DNA of 64,000 nt from Streptomyces wedmorensis (GCF_000716445.1 NZ_JNWK01000025.1:1-64000); one strand, 5' to 3'; shown: positions 33,649 through 42,779, numbered from the stretch's first letter. Notes: generated by a model not told the origin, from the letters alone. Numbers and translations are program-made.

Positions 33649-34857
33649 ATGGACAGCTATTTCAGCAGCCGCCTGCATCATCAGCTCAGGGAGACGGTCC
33701 GCGACTTCGCAGAGCGTGAGGTTCGGCCACGGATAGCCGAGATGGAGGCGACCCGGACGGTCCACCACGAACTGTCCCGGCGCATCGCGGAGCAGGGCTG
33801 GCTGGGCGCGACAATCAGCCAGGAGTACGGCGGCATGGGAGCCGGCCACCTGGCCAAGACGATCATCATCGAGGAGCTCTCGCGGGTGAGCGGCGCCATG
33901 GGCGCCATGGTGCAGGCCTCGCAGCTGGGGACGGCGAAGATCGTTCACTTCGGCAGCGACGAGCAGCGCAAGACCTGGCTGCCGATCATCGCCGCCGGTG
34001 AGTGCCTGCCGACCATCGCGGTCACCGAGCCCGAGTCCGGCGGTCACGTGCTCGGCATGAGCGCCAGCGCGGTGCGGGACGGCGACGACTACATCCTGAA
34101 CGGCAGCAAGGTCTTCGTCGGCAACAGTCACGTGGGCGATCTGCACGGCGTCGTGGTCAGAACCGGTCCAGGATCGAAGGGGCTCACCGCTTTCCTGGTC
34201 GAATCCGATCGCCCAGGGTTCAGGACCGGTCCGCAGCAGACGGCGATGGGACTCCACGGTTTCAGCTTCGGCGAGCTGATCTTCGAGAACTGCCGGGTCC
34301 CGGCAGGCAATCGGCTCGGGGACGAGGGCGACGGCCTCGCCGTCGCGTACTCCTCCAGCGTGCTGTACGGCAGGGCCAACCTCACCGCCGTCTCGCTCGG
34401 CATCCACCAGGCGATCCTGGAGGAGACCACCCGGTTCGCCTCCGAGCGCATCCGTTACGGCAAGCCGCTGCACGACCTCCCGACGGTCAAGCTGAAGCTC
34501 GGCCAGATGCAGTCCCGGCTGATGACCGCCCGGCTGGCCGCGTACCACGCCGTGCACCTGCTCGACCAGGGCCGATCCTGCGACACCGAGCTGATGAACG
34601 CCAAGCTCGTCAACGTCGAGTCGGCGATCGACTCCGGCCGCAACGCCATGGAGATCCACGCGGCCGCCGGCCTCTTCACGGACCGCGCCATCGAGCGCTA
34701 CCTCCGGGACGCGCACCACATCTTCGCCCCGGCGGGCACCTCCGACATCCAGCTCCTGCGACTGGCCGAGGTCGCCCTCGGTCAGGACAAGGGCAGCTGG
34801 TCCGAGCGGCTGTCCGATCTGGTCCGGACGCCGGACCTGGAGCCGGTGCACGCCTGA
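33649..34857 (+). CDS. Acyl-CoA dehydrogenase family protein
   Basis: The 402-residue flavoprotein starts at ATG 33649, 6 bp after GGGAGGG. It has the acyl-CoA dehydrogenase layout: an N-terminal helical domain (TVRDFAEREVRPRIAEMEAT), a beta domain with AVTEPESGGHVLG, and a C-terminal helical domain with ERIRYGKPLHDL and ending PAGTSDIQLLRLAEVALG. The residue just before GTS, Glu in many family members, is Ala here; members of some subfamilies place the base elsewhere or are not dehydrogenases. No pathway genes are adjacent, so its substrate is unknown. Confidence 0.88.
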   Translation: MDSYFSSRLHHQLRETVRDFAEREVRPRIAEMEATRTVHHELSRRIAEQGWLGATISQEYGGMGAGHLAKTIIIEELSRVSGAMGAMVQASQLGTAKIVHFGSDEQRKTWLPIIAAGECLPTIAVTEPESGGHVLGMSASAVRDGDDYILNGSKVFVGNSHVGDLHGVVVRTGPGSKGLTAFLVESDRPGFRTGPQQTAMGLHGFSFGELIFENCRVPAGNRLGDEGDGLAVAYSSSVLYGRANLTAVSLGIHQAILEETTRFASERIRYGKPLHDLPTVKLKLGQMQSRLMTARLAAYHAVHLLDQGRSCDTELMNAKLVNVESAIDSGRNAMEIHAAAGLFTDRAIERYLRDAHHIFAPAGTSDIQLLRLAEVALGQDKGSWSERLSDLVRTPDLEPVHA

Positions 34858-34904
34858 TCCGCTTGCGGACGGCACGGCGGAGGCGTCCCTCTTCCGCACG
34901 CCGG

Positions 34905-34952
34905 ACGTGTCGGAGCCCGGTACGGCCATGGCCGTACCGGGCTCCGACACGT
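34905..34952. terminator. 48-bp perfect palindrome, bidirectional terminator
   Basis: Arms of 24 bp are exactly complementary around GGCCATGGCC, between the convergent dehydrogenase and GAF genes. The RNA from either strand would form a very strong hairpin. Confidence 0.85.
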
Positions 34953-34965
34953 CACTGAGCGGCGG

Positions 34966-35538
34966 TCAGAACATGCCGTCCTCACGCCGGTTGATCTGCT
35001 CCATCAGCTCGGCCGCCATCGCCTTGATCGTCTCGAGACCGGCGCGCCCCCACGGCCGGACGTCGGTGTCGACCACGCAGATGGTGCCCAGCGCGACGCC
35101 GGTACGGTCGATCAGCGGCGCGCCCATGTACGAGCGGATGCCGATCTCGTCGACGACCGGGTTCCCCGCGAAGCGCGGGTAGTCGCAGACGTCCTCCAGG
35201 ACGAGGGCCTTGCGCCGGACCACCACGTGCGGGCAGTAGCCATGGTCGCGGGCCATGTAGCGGCCGACACCGCCGCCACCCGCGGCGGCGGCGCCGAGGT
35301 CGCTGCCCGAGTGGGTGCCCTCGGGCGTGTGCAGACCGGCGAAGAACTGCCGGTTCTCGTCGATGAAGTTGACCATCGAGAAGGGAGCGCCGGTCACGTC
35401 CGCGAGCCGGTGGGCGAACTCGTCGAACGCCGGGTCCGGACGTTCCCCGAGCCCGAGTTCACGCAGCCGCTGGACACGGGCCGGCGCCTCCTTGTCGATG
35501 GGGGTCAGCAGGAGGTGACCCGTCGGGTCGTAGGTCAT
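34966..35538 (-). CDS. GAF-domain protein, last gene of the conservon
   Basis: The 190-residue protein has one GAF domain at about residues 45-175, with FSMVNFIDENRQFFAGL, the Cys in RDHGYCPHVVVRRK, and MGAPLIDRTGVALGTICVVD. A loop of Gly and Ala (LGAAAAGGGGVG) interrupts it. The start overlaps the stop of the GTPase gene (ATGA). In other conservons this slot can hold a cytochrome P450; here a small-molecule or redox-sensing GAF protein takes it. It may relay a signal to the GTPase. Confidence 0.88.
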   Translation of the reverse strand: MTYDPTGHLLLTPIDKEAPARVQRLRELGLGERPDPAFDEFAHRLADVTGAPFSMVNFIDENRQFFAGLHTPEGTHSGSDLGAAAAGGGGVGRYMARDHGYCPHVVVRRKALVLEDVCDYPRFAGNPVVDEIGIRSYMGAPLIDRTGVALGTICVVDTDVRPWGRAGLETIKAMAAELMEQINRREDGMF

Positions 35539-36158
35539 GGCGTGGCTCCGTAGCTCGGCACGGTGTCCGGGATGGTGGTGAGCAGGTGCTGCACCAGGGT
35601 CAGCAGGGTGCGGATGCCGGAGCTGGAGATCCGGGCGTCGGTGAGGACGACCGGCACCTCCGGCTTGAGGTCGAGCGCTGCCCGTACCTCGTCCGGCTCG
35701 TAGCGGTAGGCGCCGTCGAACTCGTTCACCGCCACGACGAACCGGATGCCCCGCCGCTCGAAGAAGTCCACGGCGGAGAAGCACTCCTGGAGCCGGCGGG
35801 TGTCGGCGAGGACGACCGCGCCGAGCGCTCCTTCGGAGAGCTCGTCCCACATGAACCAGAAGCGCTCCTGCCCCGGCGTGCCGAACAGGTACAGCACGTG
35901 GCGGTCGTCGAGCGTGATGCGGCCGAAGTCCATGGCGACGGTGGTCGTGGTCTTGGACTCCACGCCCTCCAGGCTGTCGGTGGCCGCGCTGACCGAGGTC
36001 AGCAGCTCCTCGGTGCTCAGCGGTTCGATCTCGCTGACCGCGCCCACGAGGGTCGTCTTGCCCACGCCGAATCCGCCCGCCACCAGGATCTTGAGTGCGG
36101 TGGGGAAGGGATCGGCAGCGGAACTGTCGTGGCGCTCAGAGCCGTTGTCGTAGGCCAT
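35535..36158 (-). CDS. Conservon GTP-binding protein (CvnD-like)
   Basis: The 207-residue Ras-like GTPase shows P-loop GGFGVGKTT (Lys34), a switch-II-like GTPGQERFWFMWDEL, and VAVNEFDGA in place of the usual NKxD. This is the MglA-related group that defines Streptomyces conservons. It is fourth in the operon and coupled to the GAF gene; the DUF742 gene lies just upstream. The roadblock protein encoded two genes upstream is the likely regulator of its nucleotide cycle. Confidence 0.92.
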   Translation of the reverse strand: MAYDNGSERHDSSAADPFPTALKILVAGGFGVGKTTLVGAVSEIEPLSTEELLTSVSAATDSLEGVESKTTTTVAMDFGRITLDDRHVLYLFGTPGQERFWFMWDELSEGALGAVVLADTRRLQECFSAVDFFERRGIRFVVAVNEFDGAYRYEPDEVRAALDLKPEVPVVLTDARISSSGIRTLLTLVQHLLTTIPDTVPSYGATP

Positions 36159-36513
36159 CGAGCACTGCCTCCAGCAAGGAACGGTCGGTTGGGGTGGCGT
36201 GGAACCGGGGCGCCCTGGCGGTGAGCGCCCCGCAGTCCACGAGGTCGGAGAGGAGGACCTTGGTGACCACGGCCGGGAGCCGTAAGTGCGCCGCGATCTC
36301 GGCCACCGAGGTGGGCCCGTCGCACAGCCCGAGGGCCAGGCTGTGCTCGGGCCCCATGTGCGTCTGGGGTGACGATCCGGTCGCCATCACCATCGACAGC
36401 AGGTCGAGGGCGGTGGTCGGCTTGGTCCGGCCACCGCTGACGGTGTAGGGGCGGATCAGCCGGCCGGCCGCGTCGTCGAGCCAGGGCCCTTCCTGTGCGG
36501 ACGTCACGTTCAC
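36136..36513 (-). CDS. Conservon DUF742 protein (CvnC-like)
   Basis: A 125-residue protein starting at GTG 36513, overlapping the roadblock gene stop by 4 bp (GTGA). The DUF742 pattern is clear: RLIRPYTVSGGRTKPTTALD, a winged-helix-like SVAEIAAHLRLPAVVTKVLL and a closing LVDCGALTARAP. DUF742 proteins are the third component of conservons and probably bridge sensor and GTPase. The 3' end overlaps the GTPase gene by 23 bp. Confidence 0.9.
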   Translation of the reverse strand: MNVTSAQEGPWLDDAAGRLIRPYTVSGGRTKPTTALDLLSMVMATGSSPQTHMGPEHSLALGLCDGPTSVAEIAAHLRLPAVVTKVLLSDLVDCGALTARAPRFHATPTDRSLLEAVLDGLRQRL

Positions 36514-36944
36514 TGTCCGAGGCCACCCACCAGGCCGGCCGCTTGCCGGGCGGGGGTGACCAGGTACGGCCGGACGCTCTTGACGAGCATCGCCATCTCG
36601 TAGCCGAGGACGGCGGCGTCCGCCTCGCGCCCGGCCAGGACGGCCAGGCACGTGCCGGAGCCCGCGGTGGAGACGAACAGGAGGGTGGAGTCGAGCTCCA
36701 CGACCACCTGACGTACCTCGCCGCCGTCGCCGAACCGCGCGCCGGCGCTGCGGCCGAGCGAGTACAGCCCGGAGGCGAGGGCCGCCATGTGGTCGGCGGC
36801 GTCGGGGTCGAGGCCGTGCACGGACTTCACGAGGCCGTCGGAGGAGAGCAGAACGGCGTTGCGGGTGTACGGAACCCGCTGGACCAGTCCGCTCAGCAGC
36901 CAGTCGAGGTCCGAGGAATGGCCGGTCGGCGCATTGCTCGCCAT
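36510..36944 (-). CDS. Roadblock/LC7 protein (CvnB-like)
   Basis: A 144-residue roadblock/LC7 domain protein: LDWLLSGLVQRVPYTRNAVL, SSDGLVKSVHGLDPDAADH and a GSGTCLAVLAGREADAAVLG core. Such proteins act as GAP or scaffold for MglA-type GTPases. It lies 7 bp after the sensor gene and overlaps the DUF742 gene, in the canonical conservon order. Confidence 0.92.
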   Translation of the reverse strand: MASNAPTGHSSDLDWLLSGLVQRVPYTRNAVLLSSDGLVKSVHGLDPDAADHMAALASGLYSLGRSAGARFGDGGEVRQVVVELDSTLLFVSTAGSGTCLAVLAGREADAAVLGYEMAMLVKSVRPYLVTPARQAAGLVGGLGQ

Positions 36945-36951
36945 GGTGCAT

Positions 36952-38904
36952 CTACTCCTTGTGCGCGTCGCCTGGACGCAGCGCTTCTTGGGGGGCGGGC
37001 TGGGACTCGGCGAGGCCGATTCCGCGCTGGAACGCGGCCATCAGACCGGGGTCGTGCAGGGCGTGCTCCTCGGACCTCCGGGCCACGGGTTCGTCACGCA
37101 GCTGCGGGACGATGTGTTCCTGGGCGCGCCGCTTGGGGAGCAGCGGACGGCCGTGGGCCTCGGCACCGGGGGCCGGGGGGAGCGGTGACATCAGGGAGGC
37201 GGGCGGGGCCGTGTGGTCGGCGCCGCCCGGCTGTCCCGGTATCGCGGGGGCGTGGCCGAAGTCCGCGTACCCGTTGGACTGCGCACTCGTACGGGGGTAC
37301 GCGTGCGAGTCCGGCCCATGGGTCTCCTCGTGGCGGGCGCCGGCCCGCTCCGGGGCGGGCGAGGAGTGCGGTGCGGGGGCGGCGGGGGCCGTCCCGTTCA
37401 TGGCCGCGGGCGCCGGGCGGTGGGCCGGAGCGTGGGCCGGTGCCGGGGAGTGCGCCGCCACCGAGCCCGGCAGGGGTGCCGTCAGGGGGTTGGGCGTCGG
37501 TGCCGCGACCGGGTGCGGCGCCGGGGCCGGCTGCGGCGCGGCGACGGCCGGCTGGGACGGCGCCGGGGGCTGCGGCTGCATCTGGACCTGGCCGGGCGGG
37601 ACGGCCGAGGAGCCGGCGGTCGCGGCGGCCTGCCGCTCGTGCTGCGCGAGCCCCTCGGGGTCGGCGCCGAGGAGGCCCTGCGGGAGCACCAGGACGGCCT
37701 GGACGCCTCCGTAGATGTTGGACTGGAGGCGTACGGCGATGCCGTGCCGCCGGGCCAGCGCCGAGACGACGAAGAGTCCGATGCGCCCGTCCTGGAGCAG
37801 GTGGGCGACGTTGACCTGGTCGGGGTCGGCGAGCAGGGCGTTCATCTTGTTCTGCTCGGTGACGGGCATGCCGAGTCCGCGGTCCTCGACCTCGATCGCG
37901 AGGCCCGCGGTGACGTACTGGGCGCGCAGCAGCACCGTGGTGTGCGGCGCGGAGAACAGCGTCGCGTTCTCGACGAGTTCGGCGAGGAGGTGGATGACGT
38001 CGGCCACGGCATGGCCCCGGAGCGTACCGTCGATCGGAGGTACGAGTTTCACCCGCGGGTACTGCTCGACCTCGGCGATGGAGGAGCGCAGGACCTCGGT
38101 CATGGTGACGGGGTTCGACCACTGGCGGCGCGAGATGGCGCCGCCGAGCACGGCGAGGTTCTCGGCGTGCCGGCGGATGCGGGTGGCCAGGTGGTCGACG
38201 TGGAACAGGCCCTTGAGCAGCTCCGGGTCCTCGACCTCGTTCTCCAGCTCGTCGAGGAGCTGGATCTCGCGGTGGACCAGGGACTGCAGGCGCCGGGCGA
38301 GGTTGACGAAGACCTCGACCTTCTGTTCGTTGCCGACGCTGCTGGAGAGCCGGGACGCCTGTACGACGGCGGCCACGGCGGCCTCGTGAGAGCGGGTCAG
38401 TTCCTGCGAGAGCAGGTCGAACTCGTCGCCCGTGGCGCCGCCCGTCGGCAGCGCGGGGCGGGGCGGGAGATTCTCTCCCCTGCGCAACTGTTCGACGACC
38501 GTGCGCAGTTCGCTCTGGCCGCGCGCGCTGGTGCGCCGCAGGGCGTTACAGCGGTCGAGGACCGCCTTTGCGGCCCGGTCGGCGCCGAGCGCGGCGGCCG
38601 TCACGGAGGCGACGGTGAGGGCCGCGGCGCCGGTGAGCGCGGCCCAGAGGCCGGGCGTGGGGCTGGCGCCGGTGGAGCGGATGGTGAAGATGACGGCCGC
38701 CGCCCCGCCGAGTGCCACCGCGACGGCGGGGAGCACGGAGGTGCGCAGGAGTTGGGGGCGTATGCGGGCTTCCGTCGGGTGCGGCGTGGGGGGCTGTGCC
38801 GGCGGGGTGCTGCTGATGCCGGAGGCGGAGCGGGCGCCTGACCGGCCGTGCCGCCCGCCCTCGCGACGGTCGGACCGCGAGGCGGGTGCGCGAAGTTGAG
38901 ACAT
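36952..38904 (-). CDS. Conservon sensor kinase-like ATPase (CvnA-like)
   Basis: The 650-residue protein starts at ATG 38904 with AAGGA upstream. Two membrane helices (about residues 53-76 and 83-107) flank only a very short outer loop, so it lacks the large extracellular domain of longer CvnA proteins. A HAMP-like and dimerisation region follows, then an HATPase domain with N box HLLAELVENATLFS, G1 EVEDRGLGM and G2 GRIGLFVVSALARRHG. The last 200 residues are Pro/Ala/Gln-rich and probably disordered. It heads the operon; its input and any phosphate transfer are unknown. Confidence 0.92.
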   Translation of the reverse strand: MSQLRAPASRSDRREGGRHGRSGARSASGISSTPPAQPPTPHPTEARIRPQLLRTSVLPAVAVALGGAAAVIFTIRSTGASPTPGLWAALTGAAALTVASVTAAALGADRAAKAVLDRCNALRRTSARGQSELRTVVEQLRRGENLPPRPALPTGGATGDEFDLLSQELTRSHEAAVAAVVQASRLSSSVGNEQKVEVFVNLARRLQSLVHREIQLLDELENEVEDPELLKGLFHVDHLATRIRRHAENLAVLGGAISRRQWSNPVTMTEVLRSSIAEVEQYPRVKLVPPIDGTLRGHAVADVIHLLAELVENATLFSAPHTTVLLRAQYVTAGLAIEVEDRGLGMPVTEQNKMNALLADPDQVNVAHLLQDGRIGLFVVSALARRHGIAVRLQSNIYGGVQAVLVLPQGLLGADPEGLAQHERQAAATAGSSAVPPGQVQMQPQPPAPSQPAVAAPQPAPAPHPVAAPTPNPLTAPLPGSVAAHSPAPAHAPAHRPAPAAMNGTAPAAPAPHSSPAPERAGARHEETHGPDSHAYPRTSAQSNGYADFGHAPAIPGQPGGADHTAPPASLMSPLPPAPGAEAHGRPLLPKRRAQEHIVPQLRDEPVARRSEEHALHDPGLMAAFQRGIGLAESQPAPQEALRPGDAHKE

Positions 38905-39170
38905 GAGTGTCCTTGGTACGTGCCCGGAAATCGGCGTACTGCGGGAGTTTTCTGCGGGGTCTACGGGGGTGGTCTGAAGGGGGACGCGATGAGCCTGTCG
39001 ATGATCATCGACCACACACTGTAGTCGTCAACCGTTCATGTGCGGTGCGCAGTTGGCAAACTTACCCGTACTGCGACCCGGTCTGGTATCGCCCCTCGTA
39101 CGACAGGCCGAGAAGCATCGGCCGAAAGGCGACGACTCGGCCCCGGCGAGCCTCGCTGAGCAGGAACGGA

Positions 39171-39204
39171 AGAGGGCGGAGGCGTTCTCACGCCTCCGCC
39201 CTCT
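39171..39204 (-). terminator. Hairpin terminator of the MBL-fold hydrolase gene
   Basis: A perfect 14-bp stem (39171-39184 with 39191-39204) and loop TTCTCA lie 64 bp past the hydrolase stop. The rest of the gap 38905-39267 shows no gene; it must hold the conservon promoter. Confidence 0.8.
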
Positions 39205-39267
39205 GCGGAAATCGTTCCTGACCGGAATCCCCCGGAGGGGGTGCGGACCGGCCGGTCGGGGTGCTTT

Positions 39268-40539
39268 TCAGGGAGTGCGCGCCGCCTCGGGTGCTCCGCG
39301 GCCGCTGCCCTCGCCCGGTTCTCCGGACGACGGTCCGGTGACCGGCTCCGCGTTCGCCTCCGCGGCGGCCTCGGGCGTCCCGTGACCGTCGGTGAGACCG
39401 GAACCTCCCCAGCCACCTGCGGGGACCCGGGCCACCGCGCGCCACCAGGGCGCGTCGGGGAGCCGCTCGGCGCCCGGCTCGAAGGGCTGGCCGGGGATGG
39501 GCAGGGCGATCCGCTGGGCGGCACCCTCGGCAGCCTCCACGGTGCCCTCGCCGGGCTCCGCCCACGGGTGCGGGGCCAGGTTGAAGGTGCCCCAGTGGAT
39601 CGGCAGCATCACACCGCCGGGCCCGCCGCCCTGGAGGTCCAGGTGGGCCCGCATGCCCTCGGCCGGGGTCATGTGGATGTCGGTCCAGAACTCCGAGTAG
39701 GCGCCGATCTGGATCATGGTGGCGTCGAAGGGGCCATGGGCCGCTCCGATGTCCTTGAAGCCGGAGAAGTAGCCGGTGTCGCCGCTGTGGAAGATCCGGT
39801 GGGCGGGTCCGGTGACGGCCCAGGAGGCCCAGAGGGTCATCTGCCGGTTGCGCAGGCCGCGGCCACAGAAGTGGCGGGCGGGGGTCGCCGTGAGCGTCAG
39901 CTCGCCGATCTCGGTGGACTCGTTCCAGTCGAGCTCGCGCAGGCGGGAGGCGGCCACGCCCCAGCGCTCCAGGTGCGCGCCGACGCCGAGGGGCACCGCG
40001 AAGACGGTGTCGGTGGTGGCGAGCGCCTTGATCGTGGGCAGGTCCAGGTGGTCGTAGTGGTCGTGCGAGATCACCACGACGTCGACCGGGCCGAGCGCGG
40101 CGAGGGGCAGCGGCACCGGGTGGAGCCGCTTGGGGCCGGCGAAGGGGAACGGTGAGCAGCGCTCGCCCCAGACCGGGTCGAAGAGGACCCGGTGGCCGTC
40201 GATCTCCGCGAGGACGCCGGAGTGCCCCATCCACGTGAGGCGCAGCCCGGTGGCCGGGGGCCTGGCCAGGTCGGCCACGGTGGTCGGATGGACGGGGATC
40301 GTGCCGGTGGGGGCGCGGCGCGTGCGTCCTTCCTTGTCGAAGTAGATCTTGGCGAACTCGACGCTGGAGCCGGAGGGGCCGCGGCGGGCCGGTTCGGGGT
40401 TCTGGAAGATCCCGTCCGCGAAGTTCGGCGAGCGGCGGATACGGGCGAGACGCGCTCCCGTGGGATCCGCGCCGAAGGACTCGGGGCGCAGCGCGCGCAG
40501 CCGGGCCCGAGGCGAACGGTCGGAGCCGGTACCGGTCAC
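39268..40539 (-). CDS. MBL-fold metal-dependent hydrolase (NAPE-PLD/UlaG-like)
   Basis: The 423-residue protein starts at GTG 40539 with GGAGG 5 bp upstream. Metal-binding motifs are visible: LTWMGHSGVLAEIDG, the HxHxDH box SHDHYDHLD, RHFCGRG, FHSGDTGYF and the late PIHWGTF. This arrangement is that of lipid- or sugar-phosphate-directed MBL hydrolases related to NAPE phospholipase D. The last 60 residues are an Ala/Glu/Gly-rich tail. It is divergent from the dehydrogenase gene at 40671; the two may share regulation through the palindrome between them. Confidence 0.88.
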   Translation of the reverse strand: MTGTGSDRSPRARLRALRPESFGADPTGARLARIRRSPNFADGIFQNPEPARRGPSGSSVEFAKIYFDKEGRTRRAPTGTIPVHPTTVADLARPPATGLRLTWMGHSGVLAEIDGHRVLFDPVWGERCSPFPFAGPKRLHPVPLPLAALGPVDVVVISHDHYDHLDLPTIKALATTDTVFAVPLGVGAHLERWGVAASRLRELDWNESTEIGELTLTATPARHFCGRGLRNRQMTLWASWAVTGPAHRIFHSGDTGYFSGFKDIGAAHGPFDATMIQIGAYSEFWTDIHMTPAEGMRAHLDLQGGGPGGVMLPIHWGTFNLAPHPWAEPGEGTVEAAEGAAQRIALPIPGQPFEPGAERLPDAPWWRAVARVPAGGWGGSGLTDGHGTPEAAAEANAEPVTGPSSGEPGEGSGRGAPEAARTP

Positions 40540-40611
40540 AGGACCTCCTGATCTCTGGGGGTCGTTCCATTATGGGCGGCCCGCGCCGCGAACGGCCCGG
40601 ACGGTCGGCCA

Positions 40612-40631
40612 TACTGAATCGCGGTTCAGTA
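40612..40631. promoter_or_regulatory. TetR-type palindromic operator
   Basis: TACTGAATCGCGGTTCAGTA is a 20-bp near-perfect palindrome (one central asymmetry) in the divergent gap, 40 bp ahead of the dehydrogenase start. The TetR gene two genes later is the obvious binder. Confidence 0.65.
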
Positions 40632-40670
40632 CGGCCGACCGGCCCGCCGCCCCTCCCTAGGAGCCTCACG

Positions 40671-41849
40671 ATGAGTACCGCCCCCCTGCTTTCCGTCGGC
40701 TGGACCGACCACGTGACCGGGCGACGGGGCCACCTGGTGGTCGACCGGCTGGTGCGCGGCGTGGCGAGCGGGGGCCTGCGGATGCGGGAGGGGTGCACGG
40801 CGGAGGAGGTCGCCGGGCTGGCCCGCGGGATGACCATGAAGGAGGCCCTGCACTACGACCCGACCGCCCGGTACGTCCCGCTGGGCGGCGCGAAGGGCGG
40901 CATCGACTGCGACCCCCGCTCCCCGGAGGCGTACGGCGTCCTGGTGCGCTACCTGCGCGCGATGCGGCCGTACGTCGAGCGGTTCTGGACCACCGGAGAG
41001 GACCTGGGGCTCACCCAGGACCTGGTGGACCGCGCGGTGGCCGAGGCGGGCCTTGAGTCCTCGGTGCAGGCCGTGTACCCGCTCCTGGACGACGAGGCGG
41101 CGGCCCGGAAGCGGCTCGCGGACGCGTTCGCGATCGAGGTGGACGGCATCGGCCTCGACGAGCTCGTCGGCGGCCTCGGGGTCGCCGAGTCCGTGCTCGT
41201 CGCCCTCGACCGGGCCGGCCGGGGGCACGCCGGGACCCGGGTGTCGCTGCAGGGTCTCGGCACCATGGGCGGCGCGACGGCCCGGTTCCTGGCGCGGGCC
41301 GGGCTGCGGGTGGTCGCCGTGGCCGACGTCCGGGGCACGATCGTGAACCCCGACGGGCTCGACGTGGAGGCGCTCCTCGCCGCCCGCGACGCCCACGGCA
41401 CCGTCGACCGCTCGGCGCTGCGGCCCGGGGACCGGGAGGAGGCCGGGGACGCCTGGCTGTCGGCCGACGCGGAGGTCCTCGTCCCCGCGGCCGTCTCGTA
41501 CGCGATCGACGCCGGGAACCAGGCGCGCGTCACCGCCCGCTGGATCGCCGAGGCGGCCAACATGCCGGTCCTGCCGGACGCCGAGGAGGCCCTTTCCGCG
41601 CGCGGGGTGACCGTGCTCCCGGACGTGGTCGTGAACTCGTGCACCAACGCCTGGTGGTGGTGGACTCTCTTCGGCGACATCGAGGCCGACGCCGAGCAGG
41701 CCTTCGACCGGGTGCGCGGGGCCATGCGGACCCTCGTCGCCGGGATGCTCGACCGGGCGGCGGCGGACGACACGACTCCGCGCGCCGCGGCGCACGCGCT
41801 GGTGGCGGAACGGCTGCCGGTGATCGCCGAACGCTACGGCTGGTACTGA
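40671..41849 (+). CDS. Glu/Leu/Phe/Val dehydrogenase family protein
   Basis: The 392-residue enzyme starts at ATG 40671 with TAGGAG 8 bp upstream. The N-terminal dimerisation/substrate domain has the catalytic-lysine box YVPLGGAKGGIDCDPRSP. The dinucleotide domain has VSLQGLGTMGGATARFL, and NSCTNAWWWW stands where a conserved Asn segment lies. It would deaminate an amino acid to a 2-oxo acid using NAD(P)+; substrate cannot be fixed from motifs. A TetR-type operator precedes it and a TetR gene follows, suggesting repression relieved by a ligand such as an acyl-CoA. Confidence 0.88.
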   Translation: MSTAPLLSVGWTDHVTGRRGHLVVDRLVRGVASGGLRMREGCTAEEVAGLARGMTMKEALHYDPTARYVPLGGAKGGIDCDPRSPEAYGVLVRYLRAMRPYVERFWTTGEDLGLTQDLVDRAVAEAGLESSVQAVYPLLDDEAAARKRLADAFAIEVDGIGLDELVGGLGVAESVLVALDRAGRGHAGTRVSLQGLGTMGGATARFLARAGLRVVAVADVRGTIVNPDGLDVEALLAARDAHGTVDRSALRPGDREEAGDAWLSADAEVLVPAAVSYAIDAGNQARVTARWIAEAANMPVLPDAEEALSARGVTVLPDVVVNSCTNAWWWWTLFGDIEADAEQAFDRVRGAMRTLVAGMLDRAAADDTTPRAAAHALVAERLPVIAERYGWY

Positions 41850-41913
41850 GCCGGCCACGCCCCGGCGCCGTTGATGATCATGCCCTTGTCATGTGCTGTG
41901 TAGGCTGCACGGC

Positions 41914-42723
41914 GTGGCGAGAGTGCGGTTGAGCGTGACGGAGCGGCGGGACGAGCTGCTGCGGGCGGCCGTCGAGCAGATCGAGGCCCGCGGTGTCGCG
42001 GCCGTCCGGATCTCCGACGTCGCCTCCGCGCTCGGCGTCAGCAACGCCCTGGTGCTCTACCACTTCTCCACCAAGGAACAGCTGGTCGCGGCCGCCTTCG
42101 CGCACGCGGCCGAGGCCGACCTCGCCCAGCTGCGACGGGTCCTCGGACGCCGCTCCTCGGCGGTACGGCGACTCCGGGCGGCGGTCCGCTGGTACGCCCC
42201 GACCGGGCAGGCCAAGGGCTGGCGGCTGTGGATCGAGGGCTGGGCCGCCTCGCTCCGCGACCCCGGACTGCGCCGGGTCGCCACCTCCCTCGACCAGGAG
42301 TGGAAGGCCGCGCTGACCCGGGTGATCGCCGAGGGCGCCGCCGCCGGGGAGTTCCGCTGCCAGGACCCGGCGGCCGCCGCCTGGCGCCTCACCGCCTTCC
42401 TCGACGGCCTCGCCGTACAGACCACCGCCTACGCGGGATCCCTCTCCCGCACCGCCATGCTCCGCTGGGCCGACGCCGCCCTCGACCGCGAACTGGGCCT
42501 GCCGGACACCGACCCGACACCGGGCGGAGAACCGGGCGAGGAGACCCGCCCGGCACCGGAAGAGGCGCCGGACGAGGACACCGACCCGGCACCGGACCAG
42601 GACTCCGCTCCGGCACCGGAAGAGGCACCGGACCAGGACTCCGCTCCGGCAGGAAGCGGACGCCCGGACGAGGACTCCTGGCCAAGGCCGGAAGCGCCGA
42701 CCGGGCGGCCCGGCGCGCGATAG
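41914..42723 (+). CDS. TetR-family regulator with an acidic Pro-rich repeat tail
   Basis: The 269-residue protein starts at GTG 41914; TAGGCT 8 bp upstream suggests a leaderless transcript. The TetR helix-turn-helix is at about residues 12-58 (RDELLRAAVEQIEARGVAAV, then SDVASALGVSNALVLYHF). The ligand domain ends near residue 195. The last 70 residues are an unusual acidic tail with a duplicated PAPEEAPDQDSA-like block, from a 36-bp tandem repeat at about 42591-42652. The likely target is the palindrome at 40612 ahead of the dehydrogenase gene. Confidence 0.88.
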   Translation: MARVRLSVTERRDELLRAAVEQIEARGVAAVRISDVASALGVSNALVLYHFSTKEQLVAAAFAHAAEADLAQLRRVLGRRSSAVRRLRAAVRWYAPTGQAKGWRLWIEGWAASLRDPGLRRVATSLDQEWKAALTRVIAEGAAAGEFRCQDPAAAAWRLTAFLDGLAVQTTAYAGSLSRTAMLRWADAALDRELGLPDTDPTPGGEPGEETRPAPEEAPDEDTDPAPDQDSAPAPEEAPDQDSAPAGSGRPDEDSWPRPEAPTGRPGAR

Positions 42724-42779
42724 GAACGGCACCGGGCGGCGAAGGTCACGCGGGCCGGGCAGGACCGTCCCCTCCCCCG

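Noticed and set aside
42541..42660. Possible CRISPR-like repeat
   Set aside because: The repeats are in-frame tandem units coding for an acidic Pro-rich tail with no unique spacers. No CRISPR array or cas gene was seen anywhere.
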